Shown: positions 34,500 to 43,334 of the stretch, one piece after another
Numbering within the stretch: position 1 is the stretch's first letter
How the letters are laid out: every line of letters starts with the position of its first letter
From: Natronocalculus amylovorans
Lineage (GTDB): Archaea; Halobacteriota; Halobacteria; Halobacteriales; Haloferacaceae
Reading direction: 5' to 3'
Assembly (NCBI RefSeq): GCF_023638035.1
Contig: NZ_JAKRVX010000001.1
Coordinates: forward strand, 62,001-126,000
DNA length: 64,000 bases
Made by a program: the position numbers and the translations under genes
Notes under the pieces: model-generated
Told to the model about the DNA's origin: nothing
Databases searched by the model: none
Seen by the model: only the letters and a program-made list of their open reading frames with translations

Positions 34500-35927
34500 A
34501 TGAGTTCCGAAGAACACCTAAAACAGACAGACACCGAAGCCCGCTTCGAATTTAAAAAGGAGCAGAAATCGGCGTTCCAGGCCGAAAAAGGCCTCAATGA
34601 GGAAACGATTCGCGTCATCTCCGAAGACAAAGATGAGCCCGAATGGATGCTACAGCGCCGTCTCCGCGCCCTTAAGCACTTCCAGAACATGCCGATGCCG
34701 ACTGGCTGGCCGGAAGCCCCAGATCTCAGCGAAGTCGACGTTGATGCCATCGTCCCATACATCCGTCCGGACGTCGATGTCCGCGGTGGGGTTGACGACT
34801 GGCGCGATCTCCCAGACGAGATCAAAGACACGTTCGACAAACTGGGGATTCCAGAGGCAGAAAAGAACGCACTCTCGGGTGTCGGCGCACAGTACGAATC
34901 CGAGATTGTGTATCAGAACATGCAAGAGCAGTGGCAAGAGAAAGGCGTTGTCTTCTGTGACATGGACAAAGCGGTCCAAGAGCACGAAGAGATCGTCAAA
35001 GAGTACTTCATGACCAAGTGCGTGCCACCGAGCGACAACAAGTTCGCTGCACTTCACGGGGCAATCTGGTCCGGTGGATCGTTCGTCTACGTCCCAGAAG
35101 ATGTCACGGTTAATATGCCAATTCAGGCATACTTCCGCATGAACTCCGAAGGAATGGGACAGTTTGAGCACACGCTCATCATCGCAGAGAAAGGCTCGGA
35201 GGTCCACTATATTGAGGGCTGTTCCGCACCGAAGTACTCCGCATTCAACCTCCACTCCGGTGGCGTCGAAGTCTTCGTCAAAGAAGACGCGCACGTGCAG
35301 TACTCCACCGTCCAGAACTGGTCGAAAAACACCTACAACCTCAACACCAAACGTGCAATCGTTGAGAAGAACGGCCGGATGGAGTGGATCTCCGGCTCGA
35401 TGGGGTCGAAAGCAACGATGCTCTACCCAGCATCGATCCTCAAAGGCCGTGGTGCATCCGACAACCACATTACGATCGCGTTCGCGGGAAAAGGCCAGAA
35501 CATCGACACTGGTGCAAAAGTCTACCACAACGCACCCGAGACAAAATCGACGATCGAGTCAAAATCGATCTCGAAAGACGGTGGCCGAACGAACTACCGT
35601 GGATTGGTCCACATTGCAGACGGAGCGTACAACTCCTCAACAGCAGTCGAGTGTGACGCACTGATGTTCGATAACGAATCGACATCGGATACGATGCCAT
35701 ACATGGAGATCAACGAATCACGTGTTGACGTTGCACACGAGGCAACCGTCGGCAAGATCGGCGACGAAGATATCTTCTACCTGCAAAGCCGTGGCCTCGA
35801 TGATGACGATGCAAAACAGATGATTGTGTCAGGATTCATCGAACCAATCACGGAAGAGCTACCGATCGAATACGCAGTCGAACTTAACCGCTTGGTTGAA
35901 CTCGAAATGGAGGGTAGTCTCGGATGA
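34500..35927 (+). CDS. sufB: Fe-S cluster assembly scaffold SufB
   Basis: A 475-residue scaffold protein on which Fe-S clusters are built, in complex with SufC and SufD. It has the family segments KCVPPSDNKFAALHGAIWSGGSFVYVP, the beta-helix core with EGCSAPKYS, and the C-terminal helical end with SRGLDDDDAKQMIVSGFIEP. Start at 34500 (MSSEEHLKQTD), 50 bases after sufC. It overlaps sufD by 4 bases (ATGA), so the pair is translationally coupled. Confidence 0.96.
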   Translation: MSSEEHLKQTDTEARFEFKKEQKSAFQAEKGLNEETIRVISEDKDEPEWMLQRRLRALKHFQNMPMPTGWPEAPDLSEVDVDAIVPYIRPDVDVRGGVDDWRDLPDEIKDTFDKLGIPEAEKNALSGVGAQYESEIVYQNMQEQWQEKGVVFCDMDKAVQEHEEIVKEYFMTKCVPPSDNKFAALHGAIWSGGSFVYVPEDVTVNMPIQAYFRMNSEGMGQFEHTLIIAEKGSEVHYIEGCSAPKYSAFNLHSGGVEVFVKEDAHVQYSTVQNWSKNTYNLNTKRAIVEKNGRMEWISGSMGSKATMLYPASILKGRGASDNHITIAFAGKGQNIDTGAKVYHNAPETKSTIESKSISKDGGRTNYRGLVHIADGAYNSSTAVECDALMFDNESTSDTMPYMEINESRVDVAHEATVGKIGDEDIFYLQSRGLDDDDAKQMIVSGFIEPITEELPIEYAVELNRLVELEMEGSLG

Positions 35928-37132
35928 GCGTGCAGATTCCACCAACGCTCTCTGCGGAGACTGTTCGAGAGATCTCCGAGGATCGAAACGAGCCAGAATG
36001 GCTGCTTGAGGCCCGTCTTGATGCATTTGAAGCGCTTGACGACGTTGCGCTTCCTGATGTTATCCAGACACCGGGGCGGCGCTGGACAAACCTCGAAGCG
36101 CTTGATTTCGAGAACCTTGTTGACCCGCTCAACCAGTCCGATGAGACCGAGCGCGTCAGTGCAGAGGGCGCAACTGTCCTCTCATTTGTTGACGCGCTTG
36201 ACGAGCACGAAGACCTCATTAAAGAGTACTTCGGCTCAGTGGTTCCTGCAGATACAAACTATCTGACTGCGCTCTCTGCGGCGCTCTTTACAACGGGAAC
36301 ATTCATCTACGTTCCAGAAGGCGTCGACGCCGAAGATGTGAAGATTCGTGCAGAGATGAACTCACAGACGCTCTTTAGCCACACGCTTGTTGTGACTGAG
36401 GAGTCTTCCTCCGCAACAATTCTCGAATCGATCGAGAGCGGAGATGATGTCGACGGCGATCGCTACTTCAGCAATATCGTTGAAGTGGTCGCTGGTGAGA
36501 ATAGCTATGTTCAGTTCGGATCGCTACAAAATCTGAACGAAGACACGTATCATTACACGCTCAAACGTGGTGATACCGATACCTACAGCACGATCAACTG
36601 GATCGAAGGGAACATCGGCTCACGTCTCACCCGATCGGATGTTGAGACCACACTCAACGGCGATGGCTCCGAGACAAAGATTGTCGGTGCCTTCTTCGGC
36701 CACGATGACCAGCATCTTGACGTCAACGCACGTGTCTGGCATCAAGCCGAGCACACCACCGCGGATCTTGTCACCCGCGGCGTCCTCGACGATGAGGCAC
36801 GATCGGTGTACGAGGGTGTCCAAGATGTTGGTGTTGATGCATGGAACACGAGTTCCTACCAGCGTGAGAATACGCTTATGCTCTCGGATGAGTCCGAAGC
36901 AGATGCCTCACCAAAGCTGATCATCCACAACCACGACACTGAAGCAAGCCACTCCGCAACCGTCGGGCAGGTAGACGCAGAGGAGATGTTCTACATGACA
37001 TCCCGAGCGATTGACCCACAAACAGCACGGAACATGCTTGTTGAAGGGTTCTTTGTACCGGTGCTCGAAGAGATTGAGGTTGATGAGTTCCGAAACGACC
37101 TCGAAGAGCTTGTACAGGCTCGATTGAACTAA
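35924..37132 (+). CDS. sufD: Fe-S cluster assembly protein SufD
   Basis: A 402-residue paralog of SufB and its partner in the SufBC2D complex. It shares with SufB the segments ISEDRNEPEWLLEARLDA at the start, FIYVPEGV in the middle, SHSATVGQVDAEEMFYMTSRAID and the C-terminal helix ending EGFFVPVLEEI. It lacks the cysteine-containing segment seen in SufB (EGCSAP). Overlaps sufB by 4 bases. No sufS desulfurase or sufU is adjacent, so sulfur must come from elsewhere in the genome. Confidence 0.94.
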   Translation: MSVQIPPTLSAETVREISEDRNEPEWLLEARLDAFEALDDVALPDVIQTPGRRWTNLEALDFENLVDPLNQSDETERVSAEGATVLSFVDALDEHEDLIKEYFGSVVPADTNYLTALSAALFTTGTFIYVPEGVDAEDVKIRAEMNSQTLFSHTLVVTEESSSATILESIESGDDVDGDRYFSNIVEVVAGENSYVQFGSLQNLNEDTYHYTLKRGDTDTYSTINWIEGNIGSRLTRSDVETTLNGDGSETKIVGAFFGHDDQHLDVNARVWHQAEHTTADLVTRGVLDDEARSVYEGVQDVGVDAWNTSSYQRENTLMLSDESEADASPKLIIHNHDTEASHSATVGQVDAEEMFYMTSRAIDPQTARNMLVEGFFVPVLEEIEVDEFRNDLEELVQARLN

Positions 37133-37263
37133 CTGTCGCAAGTACAATACGGCCCATCTTTTTATTTCATTATCAAGAGGGAACGGCTTAAGTTGGACAC
37201 ACTCGGAGAACTGTGTATGCGTTGTATCGTGACGAGAGATGATTACAGACACACAGGGTGGCC

Positions 37264-37761
37264 ATGAGTGTTGGCCACAGCGTCTCATCGGATCATCAGC
37301 TAGCTCGACTCCTGCAGATTGGGATTGTCCTTGAAGAGGTCGTTGAGGCACGAGCATATCACCACTATCAGTCACTATCTGAGGAAGAGCGAGAGCTAGA
37401 TACTGAGTTAGAAGAGTTACTTGAGCATGCTGCAGAAGAATCTGCAGAGCACAGAGAGATGCTTGAGGGACTTATTGATGGGCTAGATGTCGAAAGCATT
37501 CCATTTGAGGACGTTGAAACGCTTGTTGAGGCCCGATATGGACAAACAAAGCCAGAGGATTTCGACGGGGTACTCTATGATCAACTCTGCAATGAGGAGA
37601 CTGCATACAAGTTCTACGATGACTTGATTGATGCAATCGAAGCTAGTGATGCAGATTTTTCTGTTGATCGATCGCATGTGCTGTCCGTCCTTCGAGAACT
37701 ACGAGCAGCAGAGCGCGATGGCGTTGAAACAGTGACGAAAATCATGGAGGAACGAGCATGA
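37264..37761 (+). CDS. Ferritin-like (rubrerythrin/ferritin superfamily) protein
   Basis: A 165-residue all-helical protein read from ATG 37264 (MSVGHSVSSDHQ); the GTG two codons upstream is less likely. Four helices with di-iron-type Glu/His patterns are visible: EEVVEARAYHHY, EESAEHREML, CNEETAYKFYDDL and ELRAAERDGVET. The E...ExxH repeats fit iron binding, though the exact ligands are inferred. It lies between sufBCD and sirR on the same strand, 43 bases before sirR, suggesting iron storage or protection from peroxide. Specific family not certain. Confidence 0.78.
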   Translation: MSVGHSVSSDHQLARLLQIGIVLEEVVEARAYHHYQSLSEEERELDTELEELLEHAAEESAEHREMLEGLIDGLDVESIPFEDVETLVEARYGQTKPEDFDGVLYDQLCNEETAYKFYDDLIDAIEASDADFSVDRSHVLSVLRELRAAERDGVETVTKIMEERA

Positions 37762-37790
37762 GCATGACCGTGAATATGCGTGTACAGTTT

Positions 37791-37796
37791 GGAGGT
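37791..37796 (+). promoter_or_regulatory. Shine-Dalgarno sequence of sirR
   Basis: GGAGGT lies 8 bases before the ATG at 37805. Most haloarchaeal first genes are leaderless, so this strong site marks sirR as an internal gene of a message begun at or before the ferritin-like gene. It also fixes the start. Confidence 0.7.
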
Positions 37797-37804
37797 ATCT
37801 GAGC

Positions 37805-38245
37805 ATGAATACCGCAGATCAGTATCTCAAGGCGATCTACCTCATTCAACAGATGGAGGATGGCCCCGCTGCAACAGGAAAACTTGCAGACATGTTGGAT
37901 GTGAGTCCGGCGAGTGCAAACGAAATGATCGGGAAACTCGAATCAAGAGGGTTTGCCGAGCATGAAAAGTACAAAGGTGTGCAGCTAACTGATGAGGGAA
38001 TCGTTCGCGCACGGGATGCAATCCAGACCTACTGTATTATTGAGCGGTTTCTTGCAAATGTGCTTGCAGTCAAAGAGTTTCGAAAAGAGGCCAGAGAACT
38101 TGAAGCAGTGATTGATGGGACCGTCGCCGAGCGTCTGGATACCATTATTGAACGTCGCCCGGAGTGTCCTGACTGTTTTGATCCAGAAGATGATGCGTGT
38201 GCGTGTCTTGAGTTACCATTTGGCGAAGAGCCAGCAGCAGACTGA
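37805..38245 (+). CDS. sirR: DtxR/SirR-family metal-dependent regulator
   Basis: A 146-residue regulator. The N-terminal winged helix (YLKAIYLIQQMEDGPAATGKLADMLDVSPASANEMIGKLE) and the helical dimerisation domain are standard. It lacks the C-terminal SH3/FeoA domain. In the dimerisation domain the segment usually reading C-x2-E-H is ARELEAVID, so the Cys and His ligands are missing. The tail carries four cysteines in RPECPDCFDPEDDACAC, which may bind a metal instead. Its position after the ferritin-like and suf genes points to iron- or manganese-dependent control of that block. Confidence 0.88.
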   Translation: MNTADQYLKAIYLIQQMEDGPAATGKLADMLDVSPASANEMIGKLESRGFAEHEKYKGVQLTDEGIVRARDAIQTYCIIERFLANVLAVKEFRKEARELEAVIDGTVAERLDTIIERRPECPDCFDPEDDACACLELPFGEEPAAD

Positions 38246-38336
38246 CTACCGATCGACCAACGGAAATCGCAAACCGTTTTACGTGGTAGCAACTACGATT
38301 GAGTGTAGTCGTGATCGGCGCGATGACGATCGATGC

Positions 38337-38408
38337 AGTCCCGTGGTGTAGTGGCCAATCATAGCGGCCTTTGGAGCCGTTGACGGCGGTTCGAATCCGC
38401 CCGGGACT
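38337..38408 (+). tRNA. tRNA-Gln (anticodon TTG)
   Basis: A 72-base cloverleaf. Acceptor strands AGTCCCG and CGGGACT pair fully. The anticodon stem GCGGC/GCCGT encloses the 7-base loop CTTTGGA with anticodon TTG, reading CAA. The T arm GGCGG-TTCGAAT-CCGCC is perfect. No 3' CCA is encoded and no intron is seen. It directly precedes a degraded gene of mixed composition, a common setting for past integration at a tRNA. Confidence 0.95.
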
Positions 38409-38509
38409 ATCAACCTACTGACAATATTCCCTCTCGATGATTTCACTCTCAAAAGATATTCTTTTTCGATTGATCTACACTCTAGAACCCTTCAAATCCG
38501 CAGATAAAC

Positions 38510-39480
38510 TCACGATGTTTTCCATTCTCGAATCTCTCCGTCAGTAACAACTTCTGCCCCAACGTTATCCAACGTAACGCCACCGTAAGCGATACAACTG
38601 TCTGTTCCCGAATAAATAGCTGCGCGTCCACAATCTTCGGCATGAACAGTCGTGAGCGTTGCGTCAACGTTTTCCCGGAACCGGAAGGCTTGGTCTATCG
38701 CTCTCTTCGCTGTGATATTGGTCATTTTCAGATCATCCATATCGTCAAAAACAAATGTGTTTGTAAACGAGCCCTCAATGCTGACGTTTGAAATCGCAGT
38801 ACCATTGCATCCGCTTGCATACAGACCTGACCCAGACGCTAGGTCACTATCGTCAGTCCTGACAGTAACGTTGCTGATCGCCAACTCCCGACGTCCGCTC
38901 TTTTTGTGACCCAGCGAAATCCCCCACGCATTTTCGATACATGAGATGCGATCGATCGTTAGATCCTCGAGCAGCGCGCCGGTATCAGCCCGAATCGCCG
39001 CGTATTCACAGCCGATAATATAGCTGTCTTCAATCGTGATCGTCTTGTTCCCGTCGCGGTGGAGGTGGACACCGTTCGAGGGGCCGTTTGCTGGATCGAT
39101 TGTGAAGTCCTGAGCGCGCAGTTGCTAGTCGGTGTTCCGTCGTTGGCTGCAAGTGTATAGCTGTCTCCGTCCCACACGCCGTTGGCAGTTGTGCCCTCGG
39201 TCTGATTGTCGAACTGAATCGGCGCGTCGGAGTTGCCTTCCCCGCCGCGAGTTGCCCAGTAGCCGTCCACGACGACGTTTTTCGACGAGACGATATCGAT
39301 GTGGTGGTAGTAGATTCTGTCACCATAGATATTCTCTAACCGGACGCTCTTCGCATGTGCAGGCATGATGCCGTTTGCCTCAGGTGCGTCGATCCGGATG
39401 TTGCAGACTCCCCAGTTCGACGAGCCGCCGTACTTCGGTTCGTCGTACCCACGGTTGGGAATGAGGGTGAAATTAACCAC
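38510..39480 (-). pseudogene. Remnant of a right-handed beta-helix (pectate-lyase-like) protein gene
   Basis: Two minus-strand open frames read as one protein. 39480 to about 39121 gives WGVCNIRIDAPEANGIMP... and ...LAANDGTPTSN. From there the homologous reading continues in another frame as LRAQDFTIDPANGPSNGVH..., ending at 38510. Restoring a single C between AAC and TGC near 39121 joins them (N-L-R-A-Q-D). The joined product, about 320 residues, has the short Gly/Asn/Thr-rich repeats of a parallel beta-helix, as in surface glycan-binding or glycan-cutting proteins and viral tail fibres. The 5' end is also lost: a stop codon lies four codons before the first usable GTG, and no signal peptide is found. 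The upstream half is more GC-rich than the flanks. Confidence 0.75.
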
Positions 39481-39635
39481 AGTAATATTTTATGAGGAAT
39501 AAAATGGCAATAAATGTATAATTCTCAGAGTTACAATACATATTCGAGTGGCTGACACGATATCCCATCACATATCTGAAATAAATAAAAGTCAAATAAA
39601 AATCATATAATGGGTTGTGAAACGGACCAGGCGGT

Positions 39636-39650
39636 GAATATTTATACCGG
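39636..39650 (+). promoter_or_regulatory. TATA element of the ABC-transporter operon
   Basis: GAATATTTATACCGG is centred about 26 bases before the ATG of the substrate-binding protein at 39669, fitting a leaderless haloarchaeal promoter. The 188 bases between the pseudogene and this gene are very AT-rich and hold no other recognisable element. Confidence 0.5.
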
Positions 39651-39668
39651 GGTCACTACCGCATAGCT

Positions 39669-41291
39669 ATGCCAGAAAATACCAATCATAACGTAAGTCG
39701 ACGTCGGTACCTCTCATATGCAGGTGCTGCAGCGGCTGCGGTGACGCTCGCTGGTTGTACAGGCGAAGACGTTGAAGACCCTGGTGCCGGAAATGGAAAC
39801 GGAAACGGCAATGGGACTGACGATACTGGAACTGGTGATGATGACGATACCCTTCGTATCTCCCAAACGCAGAACCCAACAACGCTTGATCCTCATGACC
39901 ACCGTGAAACGACAACCGACAATGTGTTGCTCCAAGCATATGATCACCACATTTCCCGTGACCGTGATGGTGAGATGGGTGATGGAATTGCAACTGACTG
40001 GGAAGTTCTTGAAGAAGATCGCCACAAACTCACAATTCGTGAAGGCGTAATGTTCCACAACGGTGATGAACTTACCCCCGCAGACTGTGCATTCACCATC
40101 AACCGTGTCGCAGATGATGATGTTGGGAATTTGCAGAGTCCACAGCAAGACCAGATTGCAGGTGTAACTGGTGCAGAGGTCGACGACGATGATCATGCAA
40201 TTATTGTCCACACAGAGGGAGCAAACCCGATGGTCTTCTCAAACCTTGCTTCATACGTACCAGTCGTCCAAGAGTCGTGGATTATGGACCGCCAACCTGA
40301 AGAAGTCGCAGAAGATATCAACGGAACAGGTCCATACCAATTAGAAGAGTTTGTTGACGGTGAATTCACTCGATTCAGCAGTTTCGCCGACCATTGGAAT
40401 GGCGAGCCGCCGATTGGTGAGCTAATTATTGACGCAGCGAGCGAATCAAGTTCTCGTGTTAACAGCCTCCGTGCCGGTGAAATTGATGTGGCAACAGCAA
40501 TTCCACCAAGCGATGCATCAGCGATCGAAGCAGACGAGGACACGTACGTTGGAGACGCACCTAGTACGCGTGTTCTGATGCTCCCGATGCTGTACAATGA
40601 AGAGCCATTTGACAGCGTTGAATTCCGTCAAGCGATGAACTACGCAATTGATTTCGATGAAATTATTAATACTGTTCTCGCTGGCTTCGGTGATGCAACG
40701 GCGCAACCGACACTTGAAGGATACTTTGGACACAACCCGGATCTTGAACCGTATCCATACGATCCAGAGCGAGCCGAAGAACTTGTTGAAGAAAGCGGAT
40801 ACGCAGGTGCAGAGATCGAGTTGCACATCCCAGCAGGCCGATATCTCCGTAGTGACGAGATTGCTCAAGCCTGTGTCGGGTTTATTGACGATCTGAGTAA
40901 CGTCTCTTGTGAAGCTGAAATTCGTGATTTCGGTGAACTCGCAGGCCAATTACTCGATGGAGATATCAGTTCAACGCCGCCGTTCTTCCTCATTGGGTGG
41001 GGTAACACAACATTCGACGCGCAACAAAACCTCCTTCCGTGGTTGACTGAGGGAACGTCACAGTACACATTTGTTGACGAGGAACTTGAAGACCTTATCA
41101 GCGCTGCACAGACCGAAGTTGACGAAGACGCCCGTGAACAACTACTTCAGGAAGCGAATGCTCGTGCGCATGAATTAGCAGTGTTTGTTTTCTTGAATCG
41201 AGAATATCTTATTTACGGCCTCAGCCAACGTGTCGAGTGGGAGCCACGGCAGGACGAATACTCGCTTGCATACGAGATGTCGTTCAGATAG
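39669..41291 (+). CDS. Dipeptide/oligopeptide ABC transporter substrate-binding lipoprotein
   Basis: A 540-residue family-5 solute-binding protein. The N-terminus has a twin-arginine signal (SRRRYLSYAG) and a lipobox LAGC with Cys at about 35, so it is exported by Tat and lipid-anchored. A Gly-Asn and Asp-rich linker (GNGNGNGNGTDD) follows. The mature domain carries DHRETTTDNVLLQAYDH, the region where family members have the conserved peptide-binding start, and a SQRVEWEPRQDEY end. First gene of a five-gene operon with two permeases and two ATPases. The substrate may be peptides, nickel or sugars; unresolved. Confidence 0.93.
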   Translation: MPENTNHNVSRRRYLSYAGAAAAAVTLAGCTGEDVEDPGAGNGNGNGNGTDDTGTGDDDDTLRISQTQNPTTLDPHDHRETTTDNVLLQAYDHHISRDRDGEMGDGIATDWEVLEEDRHKLTIREGVMFHNGDELTPADCAFTINRVADDDVGNLQSPQQDQIAGVTGAEVDDDDHAIIVHTEGANPMVFSNLASYVPVVQESWIMDRQPEEVAEDINGTGPYQLEEFVDGEFTRFSSFADHWNGEPPIGELIIDAASESSSRVNSLRAGEIDVATAIPPSDASAIEADEDTYVGDAPSTRVLMLPMLYNEEPFDSVEFRQAMNYAIDFDEIINTVLAGFGDATAQPTLEGYFGHNPDLEPYPYDPERAEELVEESGYAGAEIELHIPAGRYLRSDEIAQACVGFIDDLSNVSCEAEIRDFGELAGQLLDGDISSTPPFFLIGWGNTTFDAQQNLLPWLTEGTSQYTFVDEELEDLISAAQTEVDEDAREQLLQEANARAHELAVFVFLNREYLIYGLSQRVEWEPRQDEYSLAYEMSFR

Positions 41292-41325
41292 GCGAATCGA
41301 CTGTTAATTTTGAGTTATTTGCATA

Positions 41326-42315
41326 ATGTCACAAGCTAGATTTCTTATCAGACGGAGTCTGCAAGGGCTACTAGTCGTTTGGGGAGTGATTACACTGGTA
41401 TTTTTACTCCGGTTTATTACTCCTGGGAGTCCGGTTGATTTTGTTGCGCCACTGGATGCATCACCTGAGCTACGCGCCCAGATCGCGATCAATCTTGGAC
41501 TTCACCAACCGATTTACGTACAGTATTTTGACTATTTATTCGGGCTTGTTCGCGGTGACATGGGATTTTCCTACATTCGAGGGCGGCCAGCAAGCGGGAT
41601 TATCCTCTCACGGCTCCCTGCAACCATTGAGCTTGCAGTCGCTGCGACTATTGTCGCGATCATCTTCTCAATTCCACTAGGCGTGTTGAGCGCAACACGG
41701 AGACACGAGCCAACAGACTATGCTGCAACCACGTTCTCGCTGGTTGGAATCAGCACGCCAAACTTTTGGCTTGGCATTATGCTGATCCTCATTGTCTCTG
41801 TTGGGTTGGGAATACTGCCGACAAGTCGGCGGCCGATCGGGCTGATACCTGCATTAGAGATGCTGATATTCCAGCTACAGATTAGCGGGATACGCACATG
41901 GATCGCACACATGATCCTTCCAGCAGTGACACTTGGCACGTACTTTACTGCAATGATCGTTCGCCTCACCCGGAGTGGGATGCTTGATGAGCTTGGACAG
42001 CCATATGTCAAGGCTGCTCGCGCAAAAGGGCTTCCGGAGACACTTGTCACATACAAACACGCACTACGGAATACGATGATTCCAATCATTACCGTGCTCG
42101 GGCTTCAGCTGGGTTCGCTTATTGGCGGTGCTGTAATTACTGAATTTGTATTTAATTGGCCTGGGCTGGGGACGCTGGTGATTGATGCAATTGTGGTTCG
42201 AGATTGGCCGATTATTCAGGGCGCACTGATCGTCATCGGGATTGGGTTCGTTGTCATCAACATTGCGGTTGATGCACTCTACACAAAACTGAATCCACGG
42301 GTGAGCTACGAATGA
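41326..42315 (+). CDS. ABC transporter permease, DppB family
   Basis: A 329-residue inner-membrane permease with six helices. It shows the N-terminal FLIRRSLQGLLVVWGVITLVF and HQPIYVQY features of DppB/OppB proteins. The ATPase-contacting EAA loop reads ELGQPYVKAARAKGLPETLV near residue 230. Begins 34 bases after the binding protein and ends 16 bases before the partner permease. Imports the substrate presented by the lipoprotein. Confidence 0.94.
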   Translation: MSQARFLIRRSLQGLLVVWGVITLVFLLRFITPGSPVDFVAPLDASPELRAQIAINLGLHQPIYVQYFDYLFGLVRGDMGFSYIRGRPASGIILSRLPATIELAVAATIVAIIFSIPLGVLSATRRHEPTDYAATTFSLVGISTPNFWLGIMLILIVSVGLGILPTSRRPIGLIPALEMLIFQLQISGIRTWIAHMILPAVTLGTYFTAMIVRLTRSGMLDELGQPYVKAARAKGLPETLVTYKHALRNTMIPIITVLGLQLGSLIGGAVITEFVFNWPGLGTLVIDAIVVRDWPIIQGALIVIGIGFVVINIAVDALYTKLNPRVSYE

Positions 42316-42331
42316 ACCGAGGAGGGTATCT

Positions 42332-43333
42332 ATGATTTCAGATCGAGTGAAAAAGAGCCTCAAGCGTGAGCTAAATCATAGCTTGATGGCCAAGATTGGT
42401 ATTGTACTTGTTCTTGCTATTATGTTGATGGCGATGTTTGCGCCGTTCTTTGCGATGCATAATCCAACACAACAGCAGCTCGATCGGGCGCACCAGCCGC
42501 CGCTTGGTGTGACACAGACGAGCGAAGAGTTCCGATTTGTTGATGGTGAACGGCAGATACAAGAAGTAACCATTCAAGGAACTGCTGAACACCCATTCGG
42601 TACTGATTCACTGGGCCGTGATCTGTTCTCGCGGGTGTTATTCGGTGCGAGAACATCGCTCATGGTTGGGCTGTTTGGGACGTTGTTTGCAGTTGGAACC
42701 GGTGTGAGCATTGGTCTCGTTGCCGGGTATTACGGCGGGCGCGTTGATGATTCGCTGATGCGGTTTGCAGACATTATGTTAGCGTTCCCTGCACTTGTGT
42801 TGGCAATTGCGCTTGTCGGATTACTCGGACCGTTAACAGTCAGGATACCGGATCCATTCGTGGCAGCAGGATTGGTTGAGGGAATGCCAGCAACGTTCGT
42901 CTTCCCGATTACGTTAACCATCGTTGTTGGTGTGGTAAATTGGGTCTGGTTTGCGCGGATTGCTCGTGGGGAAGCGTTATCTATACGACAAGAGGAGTAC
43001 GTGAAAGCTGCTCGAAGCGTTGGTGCGAGTGATTGGACGATCTTACGGCAGCATATTCTGCCGAACAGTCTAACACCGATCATCGTACTTGCGACGATCC
43101 AAGTTGCGGCGATTATTCTCTTAGAGAGTTCGCTGTCTTTCCTCGGCTTCTCTGGGACAACGCTCTCTTGGGGATTCGATATTGCACAGGGCAGAGACTA
43201 TCTTGGAACGTCATGGTGGATTTCGAGCATTCCAGGACTAGCCATCATGTTCGCAGTGATTGGTATCAACCTACTTGGTGATTGGCTCCGTGATGCGCTT
43301 GATCCAGGTTTAAGCGGTGAGGGAGGCGTCTAA
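42332..43333 (+). CDS. ABC transporter permease, DppC family
   Basis: A 333-residue permease that pairs with the DppB-like protein. Features: N-terminal cytoplasmic stretch KKSLKRELNHSLMAKIG, the conserved HPFGTDSLGRDLFSRV just after the first external loop, and the EAA loop SIRQEEYVKAARSVGASDWTIL. GGAGGG precedes the ATG by about 7 bases, a clear Shine-Dalgarno for an internal cistron. The stop is 1 base before the next gene. Confidence 0.94.
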   Translation: MISDRVKKSLKRELNHSLMAKIGIVLVLAIMLMAMFAPFFAMHNPTQQQLDRAHQPPLGVTQTSEEFRFVDGERQIQEVTIQGTAEHPFGTDSLGRDLFSRVLFGARTSLMVGLFGTLFAVGTGVSIGLVAGYYGGRVDDSLMRFADIMLAFPALVLAIALVGLLGPLTVRIPDPFVAAGLVEGMPATFVFPITLTIVVGVVNWVWFARIARGEALSIRQEEYVKAARSVGASDWTILRQHILPNSLTPIIVLATIQVAAIILLESSLSFLGFSGTTLSWGFDIAQGRDYLGTSWWISSIPGLAIMFAVIGINLLGDWLRDALDPGLSGEGGV

Positions 43334-43334
43334 C

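Noticed and set aside
34650-35528. Minus-strand open frame of 292 codons
   Set aside because: Antisense to sufB. The long frame results from the regular codon usage of that highly expressed gene.
37758-37802. 14-codon frame between the ferritin-like gene and sirR
   Set aside because: It overlaps the upstream stop as ATGA, but it is too short, and the Shine-Dalgarno lies inside it and serves sirR.
39790-39850. Repeats of GGAAACGGAAAC type as a possible regulatory or CRISPR-like repeat
   Set aside because: They encode the Gly-Asn linker of the lipoprotein, a common feature after lipoboxes in haloarchaea.
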